Shown here: positions 49,501 through 58,340 of the stretch, piece by piece
How positions within the stretch are numbered: position 1 is the first letter of the stretch
Layout of the letters: each line of letters starts with the position of its first letter
NCBI RefSeq assembly: GCF_032362555.1
Contig: NC_083525.1
Location: forward strand, 5,007,501 to 5,071,500
Direction: 5' to 3'
Origin: Amyelois transitella
Taxonomy: Eukaryota; Arthropoda; Insecta; Lepidoptera; Pyralidae
Length of the DNA: 64,000 nt
Notes under the pieces: model-generated
Told to the model about the DNA's origin: nothing
What the model saw: only the letters and a program-made list of their open reading frames with translations
Database searches by the model: none
Made by a program: the position numbers and the translations under genes

Positions 49501-51232
49501 AAATAACACCAAAGAAAAAACAAAACAATACATTATCATCATTTAATTATTCATTCCCTACATATTACAAACCCTTCCTATTTTATCTGTTGCATCCATG
49601 CGCTAATCTCGGGAAGTTGCGGACGGACTTTGTTCTTCATTCAAATATTGGGAAGAAGGTTTTCTGAGGAAAATTTATATATATTATTACTACCCATACG
49701 AAGCCTGGCCGGGTAGCTAGTATTGTTATAAAATTACATAACAACTTTTTAAGAAGATGTGAAAATCTGTGGTTACCACTAAAAACTGCTTCAGTACCTA
49801 CCTAAAATCTTCACTAGGCGAGTTATCTGAGTATTTTTTAATGAAATCCTGATAGATCATAAATTGTTCTCCTTGATCGAATGTAACAATAAGCGGCTTC
49901 TGTCCCGCAGCTGTAAGGGCTTCTGTGGCTTGTCTTGTTTTGTCATTTTTGCAAAACACGATCTTGGGTTTATTTACTTGAAATATTCTTTGGAGTTCCA
50001 CTGAAAATCCATTAACAAAATAAATTAATAGGTATTTATAACTTTAGTAGTTAGTAAATCTTATAATTTTATTCAACCCCAATTCGACGGTATTCCTATA
50101 GGTATTATTCTCAAATTTTTCGTGGATTTCATAAGGGTAAGTATTTATTTGAATAGTTTTACATGTAAAAAATTATGCGAAATAATTATTTCACCAAAAA
50201 TGTTTATAGATTTGAAGAATTGACCAATTAAAATTAATAGGACCAAATACATATAAACCCATAATACACAGATACATAACTGTTGAAAATAAGATTACTA
50301 ATTTCATCTTCTCAGCATATCTACGTCTATTGCTGTACATATAGCATAGGCGGAGCCTACCTAGACTAGAACCGCATCTAGGTCAAATTAGAAAGGCACT
50401 TAAAGAGGCTACCTATATGTTCTACAAACTATTTCTATACTAATCACACTTACAAACACTCCTTCGCATATCAACAGGCGCCAGAACTACTCCAAGATAC
50501 AACGCGGCATAAAATACTGCAGCCAAGTCGGAATAGTTTGGAGACATGAGGACTATGACGTCACCAACCCTGAGACCCATGTTCCTGAGGGCTATGGCGC
50601 ATCGCACCGACCTCTCCAGGCCTTGCTGGAACGTCACAGATTCCCCTGTAGCACCATCAATCTGAAAAGGAATTTTTTATGAAATACTTACTACAGTTGA
50701 CTTCTCCAGAAAAGAACTTAAGAATGAGGTGAGGAAAAACAATGTGACCTGAAAGTCCAGGCAATCACCATAATTCGCAATATGTGTATCGGCTATAGGT
50801 TCCCCTGCAAAGGAGGCGGAGGTCGGTCGGATATCACTTCGAGTAAAAACCTGTCTTACCCAATCCAGTATGGACCACCATAAAACTAAACCAACTAGTT
50901 GCTTCTCCAGATTCGTTATATTCATGGCAAGCGGAAAGATGTTGTTTCTACCTATCCCAACGGGAAAGAAGCGTGATTTATGAATGTATAATACAAAAAA
51001 ATGGAAGTTCCTAACTGGTCGCTATAAGAAATCAGAGACCAAGAAGAAGATAAAAAAGAATCAAGTTGCATACCTGCATTACAAAATCCGGATCATCTTT
51101 CAAGCTCTGCAGGATGAGTTTGCCCAAGTGGAACCTGTCCCCGGGTATCCCGGACTGGGCGACCACCCTCGCAGCCAGCTCATTGATGTGAAGGAGCGTT
51201 GCATCGTTCACATACCTTGGAGACTTCGACAT
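43524..51232 (-). CDS. Acyl-CoA synthetase / luciferase-like ANL ligase, paralog 3 (550 aa, 11 exons)
   Basis: Same family and predicted reaction. Exons: 51074-51232, 50454-50661, 49802-50000, 49199-49321, 48399-48573, 47886-48023, 47248-47373, 46625-46708, 45161-45307, 44700-44865, 43524-43651 (1653 nt), all introns GT-AG. TSGTTGLPK in exon 4, YGMSE in exon 7, WFKTGDLFYRDE and MDRLK hinge in exon 9, PLTATSKVHR with catalytic-type Lys534. Oddities: exon 6 is one codon short (FSFEV where ACS2 has FSSFEV) and has GGSHV for GGSAV. Exon 10 reads DLDSWDLP where the other three have Gly in place of Trp. Exon 2 ends MRRSV where the others have a SLGV-like end. These changes hit conserved spots, so activity may be altered. 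Starts 1.04 kb from the ACS4 stop. CACAG acceptor-like site precedes the ATG. Confidence 0.91.
43793..44386. repeat. Interspersed 'GGGTTCCGTACG' repeat in ACS3 intron 10
   Basis: Starts TTAGGGTTCCGTACGTC, has AAAACGGAACCCTTATAGGA and GTCTGTCCGTCCGTC, a poly-C run near 44120, and ends TACGGAACCCTCTTCACGCG then AGTTAAACTCGCACTTG. This type is common in insect genomes from my recollection. The class is not certain; no coding capacity. Confidence 0.7.
44495..44670 (-). repeat. Repeat C copy in ACS3 intron 10
   Basis: TATGGCTTTATAATGGAATT, CAAATAGTGACAAGTTGCTA, GAAGTGGTCCTATTCTTTAG: 5' two-thirds in minus orientation. Confidence 0.7.
44900..45032 (-). mobile_element. SINE family B head-half fragment in ACS3 intron 9
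   Basis: CGCCGTAAGAGCGTCGATTA, AACTAATGTACCTACATAAC, ATGGCCGAGGTGGGATTAGA: matches the middle and B-box part of SINE-B. Confidence 0.65.
46010..46275 (+). repeat. Repeat C, near full-length copy in ACS3 intron 8
   Basis: TGCCGTGTGATTCCCGACAC, AAGAATAGGACCACTCCATC, GGCGATGGGCTAGCAACCTG, CTACCCCGCAAGGGATAAAG, then GACGTGACCATATGTATGTA. Best reference copy in the window. Confidence 0.85.
47648..47870. repeat. Interspersed repeat D copy in ACS3 intron 6
   Basis: ACTAGAGGACGCCCACGACT, CCGCCCGCGTTATTC, ending GCGTTTAATATATACC. Diverged relative to 39540-39780. Confidence 0.55.
48690..48960 (+). repeat. Repeat C copy in ACS3 intron 4
   Basis: CCGTATGGATCCCGGCATCA, AAAAAGAATAGGACCTCTCC, GATGGGCTAGCAACCTGTCA, GGGATACAGACGTGATTATA then a GGATGGAT tail in place of TATG. 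Confidence 0.78.
49015..49182 (-). mobile_element. SINE family B fragment in ACS3 intron 4
   Basis: ATCCTCCTGGCTTTTATC, CTCACCTCCGCAACCTCTGC, CACATCCAGTTATCTGGAAT. It abuts the exon 4 donor region at 49198. Confidence 0.6.
50927..50990 (+). mobile_element. LINE 3'-end scrap in ACS3 intron 1
   Basis: GGCAAGCGGAAAGATGTTGT and ACGGGAAAGAAGCGTGATTT, matching the last 60 bp of the LINE. Confidence 0.65.
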
Positions 51233-52270
51233 TGTGAAATTACACGCCTGTGAACACTTGACGCACCAGAAGAACTATTAAAAAGTCTTTATTTTCTGGT
51301 GATTTTACTTACTACTAACTTACTAAATTTTACTTTATTAGTTTAAACAAAACATTACTCTTCTGTTTAAATCAGGTATTCAAATTTCCTTTTTCTCGAG
51401 TTACAGTTGTTTCTAAATTTGGTTTTAATAAGGGTGTCGCTTAACAGTGGTGAGTAAAGAATGAATAATTGGGTACAACTACATTATTGTTATTATACAT
51501 TAAGACAAGCTAATGATAGAATAAACATTCGTTCGTATGCCTGGAAGAGTTTATCATAGCACTTCATTAGGCGTTCTTATCACCAGAATGCATTCAGAGA
51601 CACTGAGAGAGGAATTTTTTAGGAGAAATTAACGGTAGCCTTTGCTTCAAGTCTTTATCCCTTAAGGGAGAGATAGAGCTAAGAGTTTTTAGTACGACTT
51701 AAAAGGTTTGAGATTCAGAAAATGACAGGTTGCTAACCCATCCATTCATTCCCTTGACTGACTTTTATAATCTGTACGGTATGAGAGGCAGCTGGCACAC
51801 GCTATGTTTTTTCTTCACTCAATGCCTGCAACGGAACCTAAGAAAAAATCTAAGAAGAAAGTAGAACATATAGGATTCTTTTTTTTTAATTTTGGTACTA
51901 TTACGCATCAAGGCGTAGCTGCCAGTATCATCATTATCTTAAATTATTATTAAGTATGCTCATTTGGCCTTAACGAGATAAACAGATAGTTTATCTGACA
52001 TTAAGACTTTTGTCAATGTTAGGAAACAACATGCACTTTGGACCTTCGGGCGTAACGTAGGCTGATTTTGTTTCTGGATTTTTTTCCACGGGAGCGAAGC
52101 CCCTCGCAAAATATAGTGATTCTACAAGCTCGAACCTTATATAGCATCATGGTAGATAAAAATAACGCCATGTTCTAAAATTGCCACGCCACGCCACGCG
52201 GACAAATATTGGGCATCAACATATTATATAAATTAAAAGATCAATCCATTTTTCTTATATGTTTATTAAA
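51233..52270. other. Intergenic region between ACS3 and ACS4
   Basis: About 1 kb. Includes a diverged repeat C piece (51640-51860, minus). AATAAA on the minus strand at 52262-52267 lies just after the ACS4 stop and may be its poly(A) signal. ACS3's promoter must lie here, but I see no clear core element. Confidence 0.5.
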
Positions 52271-55200
52271 TCATTCTCTACGCATAGTAAGCGCCATTTC
52301 CGTTAACTTCATTCGGTGAACTTTGGAGGTTGCCGTGGTCGGGAAAGCGTCCACGAAGATGACTCCTCCTCGCAACTGCTTGGAGTGAGCAAGGGACCCT
52401 GAAAAGTAAAATCACTATCATCAGCACTCCGTCATTCTCCCGGCGTAATTCTAGATTGCGTCCTCACCTCTCTGGAGAGGATCCAGGATTGGGTGAGTCA
52501 GATTTTTACATGAAGCGACTCCCATTTGACCTCCTCCTTTGAATGGAAACCTAACCAGTATTGGATCATGGTAACACATTCAGTTACCTGAATTTGCGAA
52601 CACTGTAGATGTTTTCCCTCGCCGCAAGAACATCGGTTAACCCTAAAAGTATTGTTTTTCAGAAAAGAGTCATTGGCACTTGGCTGAATTAGGATTCGAA
52701 CCTGTGCCTAGTTGTGTGCCTGTGCCATGTTTATCAAGCATTTTTAAATCGGACACTATTAATTCGCCCACTTACGCTTATTAATAACACTATAATGATA
52801 TTATTTTTTGGAACACACTCCGAATCAATGCAAACGATGCCTACCTATTTCCGAAACCTATTGCATTATATACATAACTAACTTACTTTTAACTAGATCT
52901 TTAATGTCTTGAGCACTGACGTTGCTGCCTGGGCGGCGTATGACGAAAGCCGCGGGTAATTCTCCACTTGTCTTCTCCGGGATACCGACAACTACAGCGT
53001 CCATGACTCCAAGATGTTGGAGAATTACCCTCTCAACTTCTACTGGAGATATCTGAATAAAGATGAGAATATTTAATATAAACGTATTTTTATATACAAT
53101 TTCTAATCAAAAATATATTTAAAAGTCCACTTAAGGACAATGCAAATAACTTAAACGAAAGAAAGTGTATGACAACTTTTCTATCAAGGCACAGCCTGTA
53201 TAACCAACTAAAAGACATTAATTTTTACTTATAATCATTTTTAGATGACACGATGAAGGTGTTGGGTGCGACAAACGAACAGCAATAGATTTTTAATGTA
53301 TTTATACATAGATTGATACTACTGTGACAATACCTGATAATTCTGATATTTAAGCAGAAGTTTTATGCGTTCCACGAAATAATAATAAAAGTGTTCGTCT
53401 CTGTAAAACAAGTCCCCAGTTTTGAACCATCCATCGTCAGCGTATGTTAGTTTTGTCGCCTCTATGTTCTTGTAATATTCCTGAAACACACCAATATTAT
53501 AATTTGTATCTCAACGAGCTAAGTGATTGGGCGTAAAACAAGCATACCAAAGACAGACAGACAACAAGAGGAAAAAAATATGAAAAAACAACAGGAAATC
53601 CAATAGCGCTAATAAGCTATTAACAAAACCATTTCTTCGATTTAAAAAAGATAACAAAAATAGCGGATCGAGATTCGATGTCTTTTTCAGCTCAAGGGGA
53701 GCCAATATATGATGATATATGTTGTGTATGCCAATATATGTTGTGACGTCGTGCAGTCTTCTCTTCATCTATACGTGTCCCATACGTGCGGACCCCATAT
53801 GAGCGCGTGCGCGCACCCGTGACCTTCTTCTTTGGTCTACTTCAGTGCTCACCAAGTTAAATAGATCGTTTTCCACCAGGCTGCTACTCGCTGGATATCG
53901 TGTCTATAGCTAAACCCACGCTCTCTTAAGAAATGTAAAACTAGTCCCATAAAGATTGTCGTTGATCTATAATTTTTTTAATTATCCCTCCATCATCCTT
54001 ACCTTGAGTATTTGTAAATTTTGGACTACGTTTTAATGACTAAACCGTAAGAAAAAAGCACTTACTTTAATAGTACCTGGACCTTTCACCCACAACTCTC
54101 CTTTGACGTAGGGTTCATGGATATCTTGCGATGTTTCCATGTCAATTATCTGAAATAAAAAGGCAAGGTATTTTGTAAAATACCGATTTACATACTGAAC
54201 TAACTATTGTGAGATTTTCAATAATTTAAGGAAAAAACTTCAGGCTATCTGTATAATATAATCTTTAATTTTAACAAGGCTTTAGTGATAGTTGCATCCT
54301 CGCCACTCTGGAAAGGAGCCCAGGCTAATTCTTTGACCATGGATCATGGGTGGCTCAGATTTTTACACGAAGCGACTTCCATCTGACCTCCGCAACCTTT
54401 ACAGGTAAACTTAAACCGTATTGGATCGATCATGGTTACACATCCACTTGCATGAATGTGCAGATTTCTTCACGATGTTTCCCTCACCGTAAGAGCATCT
54501 GTTAGTATTCAAACTAATGTACCTATATAACTTCGAAAATAGTCATTGGTACATGGCCGAGCTGAGATTCAAACCTGTGCCCTTCTGCGCATCACGCATT
54601 TTAACCGGGCACCTTACCGATTCGCACACCGACGCTCAATACTTTAAAAAAATTGTATATAGCAATTATAAAGACGTGAATTATAATATACTTTATACCT
54701 ATATACGCATTACGCCACTTTCCCATTGGGGTAGGCAGAGACTACGGATGCCTCATGCCGATCCCTACAGATCTCTCCCGCTTCCTCCAGACTCACTTTC
54801 ATACTTAACGTTTAATTGATGTATTGTATCGTGTTTTATTCAATAGTATGAAATCTTACTCTGAATAGATTGCACCCCAAAGGCAGTCCACAGGCCCCAC
54901 GCACAGGGAACACGCTATGAAAAGCAATGCCACTCAACTCGCTCATACCATAACAGATGGAGGCCTGCACGGAGGGCATTACTTTCTGGAACAAGAACAG
55001 ATTATTTGAATACCTTCTTTAGAGCTGATGCCTAACTCTTACATATCTAATCTGTTGCATCCTGTCAGTTGAGGTGCCGTCAGATGGCGGGACTGTGCCC
55101 TCACTAATGTATACTGCAATAACATATATACATACATATAGTTACTATATCCATTGCGGGGAAGACAGAGCCAACAGTCTTAAAAAAACTGAAAGGCCAC

Positions 55201-58200
55201 GTTCAGCTATTTGGTTTAATGATAGAATTGCAATTCAAACAGTGATATGTCGCTAGCCCATCACCTAAATGAAGAATCCCAAGAAGAAGTTCTCAATCTT
55301 GTGTTTGTTATTAAATAAATGAGAAAAGACCAAATAGTTTTGTGATTAATAATTAGTTATTAAATAGTTAAAATTCTCAATTTCAATTTATCATCATTTC
55401 ATCGATATAATTTTCTTCCTTCAAATTGAAAGGGGTGCGTGCCATCACTAATATACTTACATCCGAATTAACTGTGATAAATCATTAATGCGTGGTGACT
55501 TCGGGCGCCCTTACATGCAAAATCTATTGGGATAATCTGTGGACTGGAAAAAACAGCGTCATTATAGGAACCCACCTCTTCGGGTGTGATAACAATATTT
55601 ACCTGAACTTCGTCCAGCAATTCTTGATGTACCGCACTGCCTGACAGTAGGATGACTTCAAAGCTGCTGAAATTACAAATGTCTCGCAGTCCAGGAGTTA
55701 ATAGGGTCGTCATCAATGTGGGTGACATTATCGTGAAGGTTGGCTGGAAAGTAATAAAATGAAAAATAAATAAAATAACAACTATTAATTTATTACGTAT
55801 GTATATAGTTAATGTATGTACCTTGTACTTGTTGATGAGGTCATAAGCATGTTCCCGTGTCATCGGTTTTGTGGACTGTAGTCTGGTGAACCTCATCATC
55901 GGTGACGTTAGATAGTTCATCAAAGCCGTCATCCATTGTAGACTGCTGCATACCATTGCCATACGGGTAGGGGTGGGAAAAGAAGTGAATCTAGACCTGA
56001 AATAAAGTTCTACATACATATAGTCACGTCTATATACGAGTACCTTGCTTTAAACAGAACCAATAGTCTTGAAAAGACTGAACAGCCACGTTCAGCTGTA
56101 TGGCTTTATGATCGAATTGATATTAAATAGTCAGAGGTTGCTAGCTCATCACCAACAAAAGGAATTCCAAGTAATGTAGGGGAGAACTGATAAGATATTC
56201 AAATGTCCAAAAATCGATGATTACATACCAAACATATGGCTGGACAACGGCCAAATTTTTATGAGAGCAGGCTGCTGACTTCGGAACACCCGTAGTTCCA
56301 CTCGTGGCAACCAAGATGGCCACTGTATCAGCGGGATCAAAGTCATTTGGCCTGGAATGGGTAAAGAAATTATGATACTAGCCAGGCTATGCATATGTAC
56401 ATACATACATAAAATCACGCCTCTTTCCCGGAGGGGTAGGCAGAAACTACCTGTACATACATAGGCCTATAAAATCCGCAAATAATGTAAGTATGTACCT
56501 TTTTAACTTTAAAAGAATTTTCATGATTGGATCAGTATTTCCGTAGCCAATACTAAAACCAAGATAACAAACTTTACCTCTATATAATATTAGTATAGAT
56601 GAAATACTTATATGCAATAGAAATTTTCAACATAAAAAAGAATAAGACACCTCAAATATGCTTAACTGCGTACTAATCGCATGACAAACGTACGTTATGA
56701 TTGAAAACATAAACAATCTTTATTAATAACTAGCTGTGCCTGCGACTTCGTCCACGTGGAATAGTTATTTTGGGCATCATTGAAGCCCTCAAGGATGCTC
56801 CTTCCCCGATTTTTTCACATTTTTCATTATTTATTCGCTCCTAATAGTTGCTAGTAGACGTTATATAGCCTAAAGCCTTCCTCGATAAATGGTCTATTCA
56901 ACACAAAAATAATCTTTCAAATCGAACCAGTAGTTCTTGAGATTAGCACATTCAAACAAACAAACTCTTCAGTTTTATAATATTAGTATAGATAAATCTA
57001 AGTGCCTATTTAAACTAAAAAAAAAATATTCTAATAGAATTATAACCAGAAATATGTACCTACAACTTACAAAAGAAAAATAAATGAAAACAAAGTTGAA
57101 ACGCCTGTGCAATACTATCTTGTCGTCTTCGGGTCTTCCCATACTCCCTTAGGGGAGTCGGAGTAGATTGGTCAGGGCTTTTAGCCCTCTTCAATGGCAT
57201 CATCGCTGCCTACGACTGTAGGCAGGTCGATGGGGCGGCCGTAACGGCCTGGGTCTTCACGTCTTCATACACTGGGAGTTCCCATCGGCGGCGGCGTCGT
57301 CACTGGTCGACAACGTCTGCCGCAAGGCAGCGAGGGGAGAGTTTCACCCGACGGCCCGGAGGGCGGGCGTGGAGCGGCGCGATGCCGCGCAGGTGGCTGT
57401 GTGATGACGCGTCCGCCCTCTCGAAGATCTAGTTCTCCCACTTCAGGTCCTTGAGGATCGTCGAGTTCCTCACGTAGCGCGGAGCTCTGACGACTGCTCT
57501 GAGACTTTAGTTCTCTTGGGCGCTGAGTCTTCTCCTGTTGGTCTCAGAGCAGAATGCGTACCACGCCGGGGCCGCGTATGTGAGGCGGGATCTGACGTAC
57601 GTTTGGTAGATCCCGATTTCGTCCTCAGGGGGAGGCTGGAGGAGAGAACTACGTGAGGTCTCCCCCTGGCTGCCTTGGTCATGAAGCTTGCGCTTGCCTC
57701 CTGCCCCTTTTATCCCTGCCGCCGCTAGCCGCGTCGAGCGCGGCAACCGTTTCAGTATTTAGGCGCGATGGCTTGTTAGGGTATTTTATTTCATGTATAA
57801 GTTTGGTGTTTCTATACCGATTTCGATGATTCTTTTTTTTATTGAATAGGTACTTATATTAATTTTTAAGAATTACGAATGAGTGAGAGTGTTATTGGTA
57901 TTATAAACGTCAGAGTAAAGAAATATAATCAGAAATCTCCGAACTGCTAAGCTATTAGGAATTACACGTGTTATTGTGAGCCAACCAAAAAAGATAGACT
58001 TATGCTGTCTTGGGATATTTTTTTAATAATTTAATGTAGAATATTTCCGTTATACATGGTTTCGCTGTATCTTTAACCATTAAGGCTGCACACGCGACGG
58101 AAGCTTAAAAAATCAAGTAACTTCTCCCGTTTTCCCAACATTTCTTTTCACTGCTCTGCTCCTAGTGATTGTAGCGTAATGAAAAGTATACTATAACCTG

Positions 58201-58275
58201 CTCAGGAGTATGAAGAATAACTGTACCAAGTTTCGTTCAAATCCGTCAAGTAGTTTTTGTTTCTATAAAGAACAT

Positions 58276-58340
<65 letters not shown>

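Noticed and set aside
54560-54637. A second tRNA-like gene on the minus strand
   Set aside because: It is the head of SINE family B, shared with 35535-35738 and 52436-52779.
55468-56019. A 183-codon single-exon gene
   Set aside because: It is ACS4 exons 5 and 6 joined by a 78-bp intron that happens to lack stops, plus intron 6 read-through.
57470-57746. Two overlapping GC-rich open frames (70 and 79 codons)
   Set aside because: One is the wrong frame and the other is the relic of a LINE ORF interrupted by stops.
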